Positions 46,392-57,736 are shown, numbered from the stretch's first letter. The stretch is DNA of 64,000 nucleotides from Pseudoalteromonas carrageenovora IAM 12662 (GCF_900239935.1 NZ_LT965928.1:2805020-2869019), one strand, 5' to 3'. Numbers and translations are program-made. The notes: a model not told the origin generated them from the letters alone.

Positions 46392-46981
46392 TACTGCTGC
46401 TCCGCAACAACCATATCTATGGCTTCACATAACCAGTGGCCAATAAACATATGCGCTTCTTGAATACGTGCTGTTTCATCGTTTTTGATAATAATTGGCA
46501 GCTTGGCAATGTTTTTTACTTTTCCGCCATCACGGCCTGTTAATGCAACAGTAAATGCGCCAATTTTATTAGCGGCTTCAAGTGCTAAATTAATATTTGC
46601 ACTGGTACCTGAGGTTGTTAAACCAATGACTAAATCTTCTGGTTTACAAAGCGCCTGAACTTGGCGCTCAAACACGGTATCAAAATGGTAGTCGTTACTG
46701 TGCGCAGTAAGAATTGACGTGTCGGTTGTGAGCGCCATAGACGCAAGCGGTCCGCGCTCTAATTTATAACGTACTACAAATTCGGCCGCCAAATGCTGAG
46801 CATCAGCCGCACTTCCGCCGTTACCAAACCAAATAACCTTACCACCAGCTTGTAATGCACTATGGCATGCTTCTAATAACTGCATAGACTCTTGATGATA
46901 AGCCTCCATCGTTTCAAATAAGGCTTGATGACGGTTTAAACTTTCAACGTAGCTTGTTGCCACAGAATCGATAATTGACAT
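46391..46981 (-). CDS. gmhA: Sedoheptulose 7-phosphate isomerase
   Basis: A 196-residue SIS-domain protein: [57 protein letters not shown] and a C-terminal [16 protein letters not shown]. It makes D-glycero-D-manno-heptose 7-phosphate, the HldE kinase substrate. First gene of the gmhA-hldE pair, divergent from waaA. Confidence 0.95.
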   Translation of the reverse strand: MSIIDSVATSYVESLNRHQALFETMEAYHQESMQLLEACHSALQAGGKVIWFGNGGSAADAQHLAAEFVVRYKLERGPLASMALTTDTSILTAHSNDYHFDTVFERQVQALCKPEDLVIGLTTSGTSANINLALEAANKIGAFTVALTGRDGGKVKNIAKLPIIIKNDETARIQEAHMFIGHWLCEAIDMVVAEQQ

Positions 46982-47163
46982 GAAAAATTCCTCTAGGAAC
47001 TGAAATGGCAGGAAAAAATTAAATCCATTATTCCACAGTTTTATTTAGTTGTGTGTATTTTATAGGAATATAGCTGAACTGGAACATAATTTAGTGCTTC
47101 ACATGTTCAGAAATTATCACTTTCGCGTTAAACTAAGGGCACTTACCTCAATAAAAGTTCAGT

Positions 47164-48447
47164 ATGGCACGCATTTTTTACTCATTCGCTTTAATTTTAA
47201 TTAGCCCGCTGATTGTATTTTACTTATATGTATTAAGAGGTAAAAAAAACAAAGGCTACCGCGCACACTTTAAAGAACGTTTTGGCTTTGTGAGCAAAAG
47301 CTTATTTACAAGTAAAGGCAAACCGTTAGTTGTACACTGCGCCTCTGTAGGTGAAGTACTTGCAGCTGCACCACTTATTAAAGCGCTGCAAAAACAACAC
47401 CCACAGCTTAATATACTTATTACCTGTAATACCCCTACAGGTCGCGAGCAAATAATTAATCAATTTAAAAATACCGCGGCGTGTAGTTATTTACCTATGG
47501 ACTTCCCGTTTTCGACCGCCCGGTTTTTAAAACGTTTAAACCCACAAGCACTATGCATATTGGAAACCGAGCTTTGGCCAAACTTAATGGCAATAAGCCA
47601 TAAAAAGAATATTCCGGTACTGGTACTTAATGCTCGCTTGAGCGAAAAATCGCAACAAGGGTATCAAAAGGTTGCCAAATTAACGCAAATAATTATGCGT
47701 TCAATCACGGTACTTGCAAGTCACAATAAAAAAGATGCCGCGCGGTTTATTGAGCTCGGTTTACCCCCCTCAAAAAGCCATGTTACAGGCTCAATTAAGT
47801 TTGATATAAATCCAAGCAATGAGCAGCTAGCCTCAGTTGCAAACCTTAAAGCAGAATATAAAACCCAAGAGCGTTTTGTATGGGTGGCAGGCTCTACTCA
47901 CCCACTTGAACACGAAATGATATTAAATGCCCACCAGCAACTATTAAAAAAACACCCTAATTCGCTTTTAGTTATTGCCCCTCGACACCCTGAGCAATTT
48001 GATAAAGTAGCCGACACGTTAGCTCAAAGCCCCCTTAGCTTTAGCCGTCGTAGTAACGATAACTATCAAAACGAGCAAGTACTATTAGCTGATACACTTG
48101 GCGAGCTGCAATGTTTATATGGCGCTGGTAATGTAAGTTATGTAGGCGGTAGTTTAATTCGCCGCGGCGGGCATAACCCACTTGAAGCTGCAGCTTTTTC
48201 GGTCGGAGTTATAACTGGCCCACATACGTATAATTTTGATCATGTATATCCTGAGCTTATAAAATTAAAAGGCGCTGTGGTTGTTGAAAACACTGATGAG
48301 CTTGCTACACAATTAATTAACTTAAGCCAAAACACTAAAGCTTGCCAAACTTTAGGGAATAAAGCGCAGCAGTGCGTATTAAAAAACCAAGGCGCCATTA
48401 AAAAAACATTAACCATAATTAATCAGTATTTAGAGCCACAAGCATGA
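47164..48447 (+). CDS. waaA: 3-deoxy-D-manno-octulosonic acid transferase
   Basis: The 427-residue protein has an N-terminal membrane anchor (about 5-22), then the KDO-transferase pattern RAHFKERFGF, VHCASVGEVLAAAPLI with the catalytic Glu, MDFPFSTARFLKRLNP, ILETELWPNL and a C-terminal GT-B domain with GGSLIRRGGHNPLEAAAF. It attaches Kdo to lipid IVA. The presence of kdkA in the window suggests it could add a single Kdo, as in Haemophilus; this is inference. Confidence 0.95.
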   Translation: MARIFYSFALILISPLIVFYLYVLRGKKNKGYRAHFKERFGFVSKSLFTSKGKPLVVHCASVGEVLAAAPLIKALQKQHPQLNILITCNTPTGREQIINQFKNTAACSYLPMDFPFSTARFLKRLNPQALCILETELWPNLMAISHKKNIPVLVLNARLSEKSQQGYQKVAKLTQIIMRSITVLASHNKKDAARFIELGLPPSKSHVTGSIKFDINPSNEQLASVANLKAEYKTQERFVWVAGSTHPLEHEMILNAHQQLLKKHPNSLLVIAPRHPEQFDKVADTLAQSPLSFSRRSNDNYQNEQVLLADTLGELQCLYGAGNVSYVGGSLIRRGGHNPLEAAAFSVGVITGPHTYNFDHVYPELIKLKGAVVVENTDELATQLINLSQNTKACQTLGNKAQQCVLKNQGAIKKTLTIINQYLEPQA

Positions 48448-48992
48448 CCAATTTAGCCATTACTCAAACCCGTGAGTGGGTATCGTCTGTTATTGTAAAA
48501 TATAACTTTTGCCCATTTGCCCGCAAAGAAGTTGAGAACAACTGCATTCATTATGTACTTAGCCCAGCAGTAAAAATTGATGATGCGGTAATGGATATGC
48601 TTGAGCAATGCACACAGCTTAATCAAAATCCAGATCGCGAAACCACATTAATACTGTTTGATAACGGCTTTAGCGATTTTGAAGACTTTTTAGATTTAGT
48701 TGATTTAGCCAATGCGCTACTGGTTGCACAAGGCTTTGAAGGTAAATATCAAATTGCTAATTTTCACCCCGATTACGTGTTTGCCGACAGCGAGGAAGAT
48801 GATGCCGCAAATTACACAAACCGAGCTCCTTACCCTACACTGCATTTAATACGCGAACTAAGTATGAGCGAAGCGCTTGAAAGCTACGATGAGCCAGAAT
48901 CTATTCCTGAGCACAATATTAAACTTGCAAGGCGAAAAGGCATCGACTTTTGGCAGCAACTTTTAGAAGGCATAAAAAAACCGAGCGCATAA
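48444..48992 (+). CDS. DUF1415 family protein
   Basis: A 182-residue protein beginning TREWVSSVIVKYNFCPFAR with a conserved NFCPFA motif, then LILFDNGFSDFEDFLDLVD and FHPDYVFADSEEDDAANYTN. This is DUF1415, a family without established function. It overlaps waaA by 4 bases (ATGA), so it is co-translated. Its last codons form the 5' arm of its own terminator. Confidence 0.88.
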   Translation: MTNLAITQTREWVSSVIVKYNFCPFARKEVENNCIHYVLSPAVKIDDAVMDMLEQCTQLNQNPDRETTLILFDNGFSDFEDFLDLVDLANALLVAQGFEGKYQIANFHPDYVFADSEEDDAANYTNRAPYPTLHLIRELSMSEALESYDEPESIPEHNIKLARRKGIDFWQQLLEGIKKPSA

Positions 48993-49006
48993 CCGCTCGG
49001 TTTTTA
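48978..49006 (+). terminator. Terminator of waaA-DUF1415 overlapping the stop codon
   Basis: CCGAGCG (48981-48987) and CGCTCGG (48994-49000) form a 7-bp stem, followed by TTTTT. The left arm is coding (Pro-Ser-Ala) and the stop codon is in the loop, so ribosomes finishing translation may affect termination. An A-run on the left lets it also serve ydbL from the other side. Confidence 0.85.
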
Positions 49007-49022
49007 AGTATCAAATTCAATG

Positions 49023-49355
49023 TTACTTTTTAACCCAGCTGCCATTTACTTCAACATAATGACCACTTTGGGTTTTTTCGATTGTTTTAGCCGCTGCGAG
49101 TGCTTCTACTTGGGCGAGCGATAAATTGTTCTTTTTAGCTAGTTTTAAATACTGAGCTTTGCGCTTTGCGTTAATTTCTTCAACAACAGCTTTAGCTTCG
49201 CTATTTTGTACTACTAAGCCTAAATAACCCGAACTGTTCTCACCCACTAATCCTTGGCTTTTAGCATCATCTAAACTAATCGCCCACGCCGAAAACGACA
49301 TACACACTGCACCAATTAAAGTGGCAATACTTAATTTATTTTTTATAGTCATCAT
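49023..49355 (-). CDS. ydbL: YdbL family protein (DUF1318)
   Basis: A protein of 109-110 residues (ATG at 49355 or 49352) with a signal peptide (residues about 1-26, ending SAWA) and the DUF1318 pattern: LDDAKSQGLVGENSSGYLGL and INAKRKAQYLKLAKKNNLSL. In E. coli YdbL is a periplasmic protein encoded with YdbH and YnbE and suggested to help YnbE. The three genes here are in the same order, 7 bases apart or overlapping. Confidence 0.9.
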   Translation of the reverse strand: MMTIKNKLSIATLIGAVCMSFSAWAISLDDAKSQGLVGENSSGYLGLVVQNSEAKAVVEEINAKRKAQYLKLAKKNNLSLAQVEALAAAKTIEKTQSGHYVEVNGSWVKK

Positions 49356-49362
49356 TTAGCTC

Positions 49363-49563
49363 CTAAAATAATTCGCTGTCGTCACTGAACAGGGTATCGA
49401 GTTCTTTATCCACCTTCACACGAATTTCGTGATCTACTTTTACATTAAGGTTGATAGTTATTGGCTCTTTAGCTGCTACTTCTACTCTGTGCGTACACGC
49501 GCTCAATGCGCCAATAGCAGCAAGGGCAATGATAGCCTTAATGCTTAACGAATTTTTCATCAT
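49363..49563 (-). CDS. ynbE: YnbE family outer membrane lipoprotein
   Basis: A 66-residue protein with a lipoprotein signal (IALAAIGALSACTHRVE; Cys near residue 23) and the YnbE mature part PITINLNVKVDHEIRVKVD. In E. coli YnbE stacks on the C-terminus of YdbH to complete a bridge between inner and outer membranes. Its start shares one base with the ydbH stop. Confidence 0.9.
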   Translation of the reverse strand: MMKNSLSIKAIIALAAIGALSACTHRVEVAAKEPITINLNVKVDHEIRVKVDKELDTLFSDDSELF

Positions 49564-52019
49564 TAGTTTCCTTTTTGAGAATATTGCTGCTCAACTTTTT
49601 GTGTTATTTCGTCACTTAATCTTAGCGCTCTTAGTAGCGTAAACACGTTTTCTTCGTGGTTATAGTTAAAATTAACTTGCTGCTGTTGTGGCTCATTAAA
49701 GCCTTGTAAGTTAACACCTAAATTTAACCAACCATCACTTTTAAGTGCTACTGTACTATTAAGTTTTTGTATATCAAGGTTTTTAAGTAAGCTCAGTACA
49801 GGCTGTAATTCTTGCTGCTGTTGCATAACAGAGTCAAACGCTGCGTTATTGCTAATAATAAGCTTACCTTCGCCTTGGTTTAATAAGCTGCCGTTTGTAA
49901 CCTCTACGCCACTGTCACTAAAATGAAGGGGCAGCAACCCTTTTAATCGACCAGTTAAAGTAATTCCCGACTTATCATCAAGGGTAATGAGTTTACTCGC
50001 ATCAATATCTTGAAAAGTAACATTGGCTGTTTGCTGCGATTTTAAAAGCGAGTATTTATCTAATTCAAATACCCCACCAAACGCATTGCCACTTACATCA
50101 AATGCTTTCGCGCTATTATTTACCACTTCTATTTTGCCATTAATATTATTAACTACCGCGCCCGCTCTTAATTCATTAACGTTAAAGGTAGTAGGCTCAA
50201 CATTAAGCTGTCCTGAATCATATTGCCCGCTAAGTTGCGCCCTAAACTGATTAGCTAAGTAATCGTTATAAAGCGCGCTGGTATCATCAATAGTTAAATA
50301 AAAATTGGCTTTTTGTAAGTTAACATCGCCACTAATACGCCCACCAAACTCGCCTTGAGTGAGTTGAGCTAACGGCTCAAATTGGCTAATAATTGAATTT
50401 AGCGAAAGTACATTTTGCTGCGGAACTATTACTTCAAACGGGTGTTCTACTTTTGAAATATGGTGATTCGCCACCAGCTCTATACCATTTACAAATACAT
50501 GATGAGACGCTTTAAGCGCTCGGCTTTGCAAGCCCTTTGAATCCACGTTTATATTTTCTAAATCAATGCTCGGGCTTGTCAGTGTACTTATTTGAGTATT
50601 CGCAGATAAATGAGCAAATAACTCACCCACGCCTAAGTTTGCCTTTGCACTGAGGGTATTGTTAATACCAGTGAGCTTATACTCATCGTATTGAACGCTT
50701 TTAAACTCACTTTTTAAAACCACGTTTGCATCGAGCTTTTCACTCATATTTACCACTAGTTTACCTGTGTAATCGTTAATAGTCGTGCCATAAGCAACGG
50801 CTTTGTCAAAGCTAAATGTAGTACTTACTTTACCTACGGGTTTAGAGTCAATGAGTTGAGTAAGTGTAAAGTCGCCGTGGGCTTTTACATTATTAGCATC
50901 AGCCGGTAAAAATTCAGGCAAAGCGGTAAGCGTAATATCGTAATTACCACTTAGTTGTGCGTTTTCAAGCTGCGTATTTAGCACTACAGCCTTTATATCA
51001 TCAGTGTGTAGCTGCGCTTTAAGCTGCGTGCGCGCACTTTGTAAAGGCGTGACTGTATTAACAAACGTATCTGTAAAAGTTATGTCTATGTCTTGCTCGC
51101 TTTGCTCATCGCTTGTAAGCGTTATTAACGGCAAGGCTAAATTATTACCTACTAGGCTTATTGGTTTAGGTAAAGCCCACTGCCAATTAAGGGGAAGTTG
51201 CTTAACTGCAAAGGCCTTGTAGTCACCTTCAGGAATAAGAGATTGGCAGTTATTACCAAGCGTTACATTGTTTTTAAGCTTACTTGAGTCTAGCCCAAGC
51301 TTTTGGGTATTTAAATTATACGCAGCGCTTAGCACCCCTTTAGTATTATTACTAATGTCGCAGTTTTTAAATTTATAGTCATACCGCGCCTGTAAATTAC
51401 CAGTGGCACTCCCTTCTATTCCATTAAAGCTAAATGCTTGCGATGTATTAAAGCTAAGCCCGCTTAATAACGCGTTATCGGTTTTAAGTAATTGTTTAAG
51501 CAATTCATCACTAACTTTAAGCTGCCCTTGTACCTTATTATTGTAAAGCGTTGCGCTGGCACTTAAATCACCACTTACTACAAACTGGTTAAGCTTAGGC
51601 TCGTTAATACTTAAAATTAAAGGTTGATTTAAAAACTCACTGTTTATACTTAGTTGCTCAACTGTAATTGTTGGTCTTTTTTCGGGAAGGGCTAAATCTA
51701 AAATTGTTGCAGGGCTACTTACTTTATCACTTTGAGGAAGTGGATTTATATTAAGCGCCGCATGTTTAATTTCAACATGGCGAGTATTTGCGGTAATGCC
51801 TGTAAGAGCAAGCTCTTGATTTTGGTAACTTAAACAGGCTTTTTGTACGTGCACATTTAACTTACTCGTAAGCGAAAAATCTAAGCAACTTAAGGTAACA
51901 CCTGCTTTTTCAAGCTCAGGCGCTACAGCCCATTGTAATAGTGGCAAACGAAATACATAGCCAAGCAACACTATACTTAGCAATACAGCCCCCATAATTA
52001 AACCAACGCGCTTTAACAT
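49563..52019 (-). CDS. ydbH: YdbH family AsmA-like intermembrane transport protein
   Basis: An 818-residue protein with one N-terminal membrane span (about 5-24) and a long periplasmic region of repeating beta strands, typical of AsmA-like bridge proteins. The C-terminal part (FGGVFELDKYSLLKSQQTAN, DDKSGITLTGRLKGLLPLHF) is the conserved YdbH domain. YdbH with TamB and YhdP is known to carry phospholipid to the outer membrane in E. coli. The Gln-rich end and the following ynbE and ydbL support the assignment. Confidence 0.85.
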   Translation of the reverse strand: MLKRVGLIMGAVLLSIVLLGYVFRLPLLQWAVAPELEKAGVTLSCLDFSLTSKLNVHVQKACLSYQNQELALTGITANTRHVEIKHAALNINPLPQSDKVSSPATILDLALPEKRPTITVEQLSINSEFLNQPLILSINEPKLNQFVVSGDLSASATLYNNKVQGQLKVSDELLKQLLKTDNALLSGLSFNTSQAFSFNGIEGSATGNLQARYDYKFKNCDISNNTKGVLSAAYNLNTQKLGLDSSKLKNNVTLGNNCQSLIPEGDYKAFAVKQLPLNWQWALPKPISLVGNNLALPLITLTSDEQSEQDIDITFTDTFVNTVTPLQSARTQLKAQLHTDDIKAVVLNTQLENAQLSGNYDITLTALPEFLPADANNVKAHGDFTLTQLIDSKPVGKVSTTFSFDKAVAYGTTINDYTGKLVVNMSEKLDANVVLKSEFKSVQYDEYKLTGINNTLSAKANLGVGELFAHLSANTQISTLTSPSIDLENINVDSKGLQSRALKASHHVFVNGIELVANHHISKVEHPFEVIVPQQNVLSLNSIISQFEPLAQLTQGEFGGRISGDVNLQKANFYLTIDDTSALYNDYLANQFRAQLSGQYDSGQLNVEPTTFNVNELRAGAVVNNINGKIEVVNNSAKAFDVSGNAFGGVFELDKYSLLKSQQTANVTFQDIDASKLITLDDKSGITLTGRLKGLLPLHFSDSGVEVTNGSLLNQGEGKLIISNNAAFDSVMQQQQELQPVLSLLKNLDIQKLNSTVALKSDGWLNLGVNLQGFNEPQQQQVNFNYNHEENVFTLLRALRLSDEITQKVEQQYSQKGN

Positions 52020-52081
52020 ACTGTCCTTATAAGCTTTTATTTATACTTTACAAACTATCGTAATTTTAAATCTACGCAATC

Positions 52082-52111
52082 AAAAAAGGCTGCGCAGTGC
52101 AGCCTTTTTTA
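52082..52111 (-). terminator. Terminator of purL
   Basis: AAAAAAGGCTGC-GCAGT-GCAGCCTTTTTT: a 6-bp GC-rich core with A/T flanks, about 42 bases beyond the purL stop and upstream of ydbH. Confidence 0.88.
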
Positions 52112-52152
52112 TTTTACAGCTAGATTATGAATCTAACTTGTATATGTCGTTT

Positions 52153-55100
52153 TTAACCTACATTTTTACGTGCGTTGCGGAACATACGCATCCACGGGCT
52201 ATCCTCTTTCCAATCATCTGGGTGCCACGAGTTAGCAACAGCGCGGAACACACGCTCAGGGTGCGGCATCATTACAGTGGCGCGGCCATCAGTAGAGGTA
52301 ATACCGGTAATACCCTCTGGTGAACCATTCGGGTTAGCCGGATATTGCGTTGTCGGATTACCGTAGTTATCTACAAATTTAACCGCAACAGTGCCGCTTT
52401 CAAGCGCTGCTTTAGTGGCGGCATCGTTTGCAAATTCTGCATGACCTTCACCATGAGATACAGCAATTGGCATACGCGATCCCGCCATTCCATTAAAGAA
52501 CACAGATGGATTTTCTTGTATTTCAACTAAGCTAAAGCGTGCTTCAAAACGCTCAGACTTATTTGTTACAAAACGTGGCCAATGCTCAGTACCCGGAATT
52601 AACTCTTTCAATGTTGATAACATTTGACAACCATTACACACACCTAAGCTAAAGGTGTTTTCACGGTGGAAGAAGTTTTGGAACTGATCGCGTGCCATAT
52701 CGTTAAACAATATAGACTTAGCCCAGCCTTCACCGGCGCCTAATACGTCACCATAAGAGAAACCACCACATGCCACTAAGCCTTTAAATTGCTCAAGGGT
52801 TAAACGCCCTTCGAGTATATCGCTCATGTGCACATCAACAGCGGCAAAACCAGCACGGTTAAACGCAGCAGCCATTTCTAGATGCGAGTTAACGCCTTGC
52901 TCACGTAAAATAGCCATTTGTGGTTTAGCGCCCGTTGCAATGTATGGCGCAGCTATATCTTCGTTTAAGTCAAAGTTAAGTTTTACGTTTAAGCCTGGAT
53001 CTTTTGCATCAAACTTGGCATCAAACTCTTGCTTAGCACAATCAGGGTTATCACGACGTGCTTGCATTTGGTACGTTGTTTCGGCCCAAATAGTACGCAA
53101 TTCAGTACGAGTGTGATTAAGTACCGTTTGCTCGCCGCGGTTAAATACAATGCTATCGTCGCTATTAAGCGAGCCAATCACGTGGCTAATTGCAGCAACA
53201 CCATATTGCTCAAATACAGCATTTACGGCATCTAATTCGCTGTTAGCCACTTGAATTACTGCACCAAGCTCTTCGTTATAAAGTGCTTCTAAGTCTGAGC
53301 CTGTTAAGCCCGCTAAATCAACGGTTACACCTGTGTGCCCTGCAAATGCCATTTCAGTTACGGTAGTAAATAAACCACCGTCTGAACGGTCATGATAAGC
53401 AAGTAGTTTGCTATCTGCTACAAGTGCTTGCATAGCATTGTAAAAGCCTTTAAGTAACTCAGGGCTGTCTACATCAGGTGTAACATCACCAAGCTGCTTA
53501 TAAACCTGTGCAAGGCTCGATGCGCCCATACGGTTTTTACCAGCACCTAAATCAACTAAAATAAGCGAAGTGTCGCCTTTATCAGTGCGTAACTGTGGAG
53601 TTACTGTTTTACGTACATCGTCAACACGACCAAAGGCAGTAATAATAAGCGATAACGGCGACGTTACTGATTGCTCAACACTATCGTCATCGTTTTTCCA
53701 TGTCGTTTTCATCGACATAGAATCTTTACCTACAGGTATAGTTAAACCAAGTGCTGGGCAAAGCTCTTCGCCTACCGCTTTTACGGCTTCGTAAAGGCCC
53801 GCGTCTTCGCCGGGGTGACCCGCTGCAGCCATCCAGTTAGCAGATAGCTTAATGTTTTCAAGGCTACCAATATTTGCACAGGCAATATTAGTTAACGACT
53901 CTGCCACCGCTAAACGAGCCGAAGCTCCATAATTTAATAATGCCGCCGGAGTACGTTCCCCGAGTGACATAGCTTCACCGTGATAAGTATCGTACGTTGC
54001 CGCAGTAACCGCACAGTTAGCAACAGGTACTTGCCAAGGGCCAACCATTTGATCACGTGCTACTAAACCGGTAACCGAGCGGTCACCAATAGTAATTAAG
54101 AATGTTTTTTCTGCAATTGTAGGTAAGCGTAACAAACGCTGCGCAGCATCAGCTACATCAATAGCGCTTGCATCTATGGCTGTACCAGTTACTTGCTGAG
54201 ATGTTACATCGCGGTGCATTTTAGGCGCTTTACCTAACAATACATCTAGCGGTAAATCAACAGGGTTATTATCAAAGTGGCTATCGGCTACAGTTAAATG
54301 AGGTTCAGCGGTTGCTTCACCAATCACTGCATACTGTGCACGTTCACGCTTACAAATTGCTTCAAAACGGTCAAAGTCTTCAATACCTACAGCAAGTACA
54401 TAGCGCTCTTGCGATTCATTACACCAAATTTCATGAGGTGCCATGCCTGGCTCATCGTTAGGGATATCGCGTAGTTGGAATTTACCACCACGGCCACCAT
54501 CGTTTACCAGTTCAGGAAACGCATTTGATAAACCACCAGCGCCTACATCATGAATAAATGCAATTGGGTTTTCGTCACCTAACTGCCAACATTTGTCGAT
54601 GACTTCTTGACAACGACGTTCCATTTCAGGGTTTTCACGCTGTACAGAGGCAAAGTCTAAGTCTTCGTTTGATTGACCCGATGCCATACTTGATGCAGCA
54701 CCACCGCCTAAACCAATGTTCATAGCAGGGCCGCCTAGTGCAATTAGTTTTGCGCCTACTGGAATCTCGCCTTTTTGAACATGATCAGCACGAATATTAC
54801 CTAAACCACCGGCAAGCATAATTGGTTTGTGGTAACCACGTACCTCTTCCCCATTGTGGCTTGTTACTTTTTCTTCGTACGTGCGGAAGTAACCTAATAA
54901 ATTAGGACGACCAAACTCATTATTAAATGCAGCACCGCCTAGAGGTCCATCCATCATAATATCAAGTGCGTTAACGATACGCCCAGGCTTACCAAAGCCG
55001 CTTTCCCACGGTTGCTCGTAACCTGGTATACGTAAGTTAGAAACCGTAAAGCCAACTAAACCTGCTTTTGGCTTAGAACCACGCCCTGTTGCACCTTCGT

Positions 55101-56055
55101 CACGAATTTCACCACCTGAACCGGTAGCCGCCCCCGAAAATGGTGCAATTGCCGTTGGATGATTGTGAGTCTCTACCTTCATTAATATTTCAATGTCTTC
55201 TTGATGATACGCATATTCACCTTGCGCATTCGGGAAGAAGCGACCCGCTTTTGAGCCTTTCATTACTGCCGCGTTATCTTTATACGCCGACAATACATTT
55301 TCAGGGTTGTGCTCAAAAGTATTTTTGATCATTTTAAACAGTGATTTTGGCTGTTCAATGCCATCAATTGTCCAATCAGCATTAAATATTTTATGACGAC
55401 AATGTTCTGAGTTTGCTTGGGCAAACATAAATAATTCTATGTCGTTAGGATTACGACCTAGCTTTTTAAAGTTTTCTACTAGGTAGTCAATTTCGTCATC
55501 GGCAAGAGCAAAACCTTGCTCAACATTTGCGGCAGCTAACGCTTCGCGACCACCACCTAAAATATCAACTGATGACATTTCACGTGGAGAATCATTACGG
55601 AACAACTGTGCTGCAGCTTCAAGCTCAATATGAGTTGCTTCAGTCATACGGTCGTGTAATAACGCCGTTACTTGCGCAAGTTGCTCTGCACTTAGCTCAC
55701 CTTCTATATAATAAGCAATACCGCGCTCTACACGGTGGACCTGTTTAAGGCCACAGTTATGCGCTATATCGGTTGCTTTAGATGCCCAAGGCGAAATGGT
55801 ACCAGGGCGAGGTGTAACAAGTACTAATGTGCCAGCTGGGGTATGCTCGGCAATAGTAGGACCATAAGTTAATAGCTTTTCAAGCTTGGTTTGCTCATCA
55901 ACACTCAAAGGCGATGTTAAATCGGCAAAATGAGCATACTCGGCATATACGTTGGTGACTGGAAGTTGCGATTGTTTGCAACGCGCTAAAATTTTATTAA
56001 CTCTGAACTCTGACAGTGCTGGTGCACCACGAAGGATCAACATAGATAATTTCAT
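52153..56055 (-). CDS. purL: Phosphoribosylformylglycinamidine synthase
   Basis: A 1300-residue (1296 from the ATG at 56043) single-chain PurL. The N-terminal domain starts [20 protein letters not shown]; the synthetase domain has [40 protein letters not shown] and the second half [11 protein letters not shown]; the C-terminal glutaminase has [13 protein letters not shown] with the catalytic Cys and SHGEGHAEF with the His. It makes FGAM from FGAR, ATP and glutamine in purine synthesis. Neither candidate start has a good ribosome binding site. Single-gene unit. Confidence 0.97.
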   Translation of the reverse strand: MKLSMLILRGAPALSEFRVNKILARCKQSQLPVTNVYAEYAHFADLTSPLSVDEQTKLEKLLTYGPTIAEHTPAGTLVLVTPRPGTISPWASKATDIAHNCGLKQVHRVERGIAYYIEGELSAEQLAQVTALLHDRMTEATHIELEAAAQLFRNDSPREMSSVDILGGGREALAAANVEQGFALADDEIDYLVENFKKLGRNPNDIELFMFAQANSEHCRHKIFNADWTIDGIEQPKSLFKMIKNTFEHNPENVLSAYKDNAAVMKGSKAGRFFPNAQGEYAYHQEDIEILMKVETHNHPTAIAPFSGAATGSGGEIRDEGATGRGSKPKAGLVGFTVSNLRIPGYEQPWESGFGKPGRIVNALDIMMDGPLGGAAFNNEFGRPNLLGYFRTYEEKVTSHNGEEVRGYHKPIMLAGGLGNIRADHVQKGEIPVGAKLIALGGPAMNIGLGGGAASSMASGQSNEDLDFASVQRENPEMERRCQEVIDKCWQLGDENPIAFIHDVGAGGLSNAFPELVNDGGRGGKFQLRDIPNDEPGMAPHEIWCNESQERYVLAVGIEDFDRFEAICKRERAQYAVIGEATAEPHLTVADSHFDNNPVDLPLDVLLGKAPKMHRDVTSQQVTGTAIDASAIDVADAAQRLLRLPTIAEKTFLITIGDRSVTGLVARDQMVGPWQVPVANCAVTAATYDTYHGEAMSLGERTPAALLNYGASARLAVAESLTNIACANIGSLENIKLSANWMAAAGHPGEDAGLYEAVKAVGEELCPALGLTIPVGKDSMSMKTTWKNDDDSVEQSVTSPLSLIITAFGRVDDVRKTVTPQLRTDKGDTSLILVDLGAGKNRMGASSLAQVYKQLGDVTPDVDSPELLKGFYNAMQALVADSKLLAYHDRSDGGLFTTVTEMAFAGHTGVTVDLAGLTGSDLEALYNEELGAVIQVANSELDAVNAVFEQYGVAAISHVIGSLNSDDSIVFNRGEQTVLNHTRTELRTIWAETTYQMQARRDNPDCAKQEFDAKFDAKDPGLNVKLNFDLNEDIAAPYIATGAKPQMAILREQGVNSHLEMAAAFNRAGFAAVDVHMSDILEGRLTLEQFKGLVACGGFSYGDVLGAGEGWAKSILFNDMARDQFQNFFHRENTFSLGVCNGCQMLSTLKELIPGTEHWPRFVTNKSERFEARFSLVEIQENPSVFFNGMAGSRMPIAVSHGEGHAEFANDAATKAALESGTVAVKFVDNYGNPTTQYPANPNGSPEGITGITSTDGRATVMMPHPERVFRAVANSWHPDDWKEDSPWMRMFRNARKNVG

Positions 56056-56254
56056 CCGGGGTTAGGGATTGAACGATATTTTAGGGCGACATTATAGTCT
56101 AAGTAGCATCCAGATTTAACTCCAAATTGCGCTTTTCATAAAATTAACTTTTTAGCTTTATTTATAGTCCGCTTTAGCTAATAAAATAAAAGGGAAAGTG
56201 ACGAAATGGCTAAGTTTTGCTATAACGGGTGCTAGCGCGTATAAGGGGCACTGA

Positions 56255-57736
56255 ATGTTCAAAGAAAAACTAATAATAATCATTACTTTAGTTATGCTGT
56301 TATGTGCATGTGATATGCAAGAACAGTCAACCCAACTTGCTCAAATTAAAGAGCAAAATAAAATACGCGTGGGTACGCTGGCTAGTGCCAGTAATTATTA
56401 TCAAGCAGTTCAAGGCGAGCAAGGCTTTGAATACGAGCTTTCTCAAGCTTTTGCCGATTACCTAGGTGTTGAACTTGAAATAGTCCCCTTTTTTAATTTA
56501 TCAGACATGTTTGCTCGCCTTGAAAGTGGCGACTTAGATTTAATTGCCTCAGGCCTTACATACAATAAAGCGCGCGCGCAGCAATATAGATATGGCCCTA
56601 CCTACAGAACAATTAGCCAAAAACTTGTTTATAAGCAAGGGCGCGTTCGTCCGCGAGAATTTGATGATTTAGATGGTAACTTTACTGTAATAGCTAAAAG
56701 TAGCCATTCGCTTACCCTACAAAAAATTAAGAAAAACAATCCATCACTCTCCTGGACCGAAAGCGAAGAATTTGATGAAGAGGAACTACTTCAGGCCGTT
56801 ATAGATGGTGAAATAGATTACACGCTAGCTGATTCCCATACATTATCGCCATTCAGGCGCTACCACCCTAATTTAAGTATTGGCTTCTCTGTATCACATA
56901 ACGATCCAATTGCGTGGATACTTAACAAATCAACAGATGACTCTTTATACGCGTTATTGGTGCCATTTTTTGGAGATGTTAAACAAAGTAACCAGCTTTA
57001 CGTGCTCGAAGAGAAGTATTTTGGCCATGTGCGCCAATTTAACTACGTTAATACGCTTGCCTATATTGAAGCAATAAAAGAGACACTCCCTACTTACAGA
57101 CCTTGGTTTGAGCAATATGCCGGTACTCTCGACTGGCGCTTGCTTGCAGCATTGAGTTATCAAGAGTCTATGTGGAACCCACGAGCAAAATCGCCAACCG
57201 GGGTGCGTGGTATTATGATGCTAACGCGCAGCACAGCCAAGCAAGTAGGTGTTACCAATAGATTAGAACCTGAGCAAAACATACGCGGTGGCGCTAAGTA
57301 CTTAAGTAAACTCATTAAGCGCATTCCTGATCGTATTCCGCAACCAGATCGCACGTGGCTAGCATTGGCGGCATATAATGTAGGTTGGGGACATGTTAAC
57401 GATGCACGTATTATCACTGAGCAGCAAGGGGCAAGTCCAGATAAGTGGGCCGATGTTAAAAAACGCTTACCGCTGCTAATTAAAAAGCGTTACTACCGTA
57501 AAACACGTTACGGCTATGCACGTGGAGATGTGGCTGTAAAATATGTTGATAATATTCGCAGATATTACGACGCACTCGTTTGGCTTGATGAAAACAATGC
57601 TATTGCTCCAGAGCCAGAACCTGAAACTGCGCCTGAGCCAGAGCCAGTACAAAACGAACCCGCGCCTACTGAACCAGCTAAAACTGAACCCGCAGCGCTT
57701 CAAAGCAAAGTAAAAGAAGAGGAAAGTAATCAGTAA
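56255..57736 (+). CDS. mltF: Membrane-bound lytic murein transglycosylase F
   Basis: A 493-residue protein with AAGGGG before the ATG. Residues 1-20 are a lipoprotein-type signal (LVMLLCACDMQ). Residues about 35-265 form a family 3 solute-binding domain (IRVGTLASASNYYQ), followed by an SLT transglycosylase domain (about 275-440) with the catalytic Glu in LLAALSYQESMWNP and RGIMMLTRSTA, AAYNVGWGH. This is MltF. The last 45 residues are a Pro-Glu repeat tail (PEPEPETAPEPEPVQNEP) absent from E. coli MltF, probably a flexible envelope spacer. Confidence 0.95.
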   Translation: MFKEKLIIIITLVMLLCACDMQEQSTQLAQIKEQNKIRVGTLASASNYYQAVQGEQGFEYELSQAFADYLGVELEIVPFFNLSDMFARLESGDLDLIASGLTYNKARAQQYRYGPTYRTISQKLVYKQGRVRPREFDDLDGNFTVIAKSSHSLTLQKIKKNNPSLSWTESEEFDEEELLQAVIDGEIDYTLADSHTLSPFRRYHPNLSIGFSVSHNDPIAWILNKSTDDSLYALLVPFFGDVKQSNQLYVLEEKYFGHVRQFNYVNTLAYIEAIKETLPTYRPWFEQYAGTLDWRLLAALSYQESMWNPRAKSPTGVRGIMMLTRSTAKQVGVTNRLEPEQNIRGGAKYLSKLIKRIPDRIPQPDRTWLALAAYNVGWGHVNDARIITEQQGASPDKWADVKKRLPLLIKKRYYRKTRYGYARGDVAVKYVDNIRRYYDALVWLDENNAIAPEPEPETAPEPEPVQNEPAPTEPAKTEPAALQSKVKEEESNQ

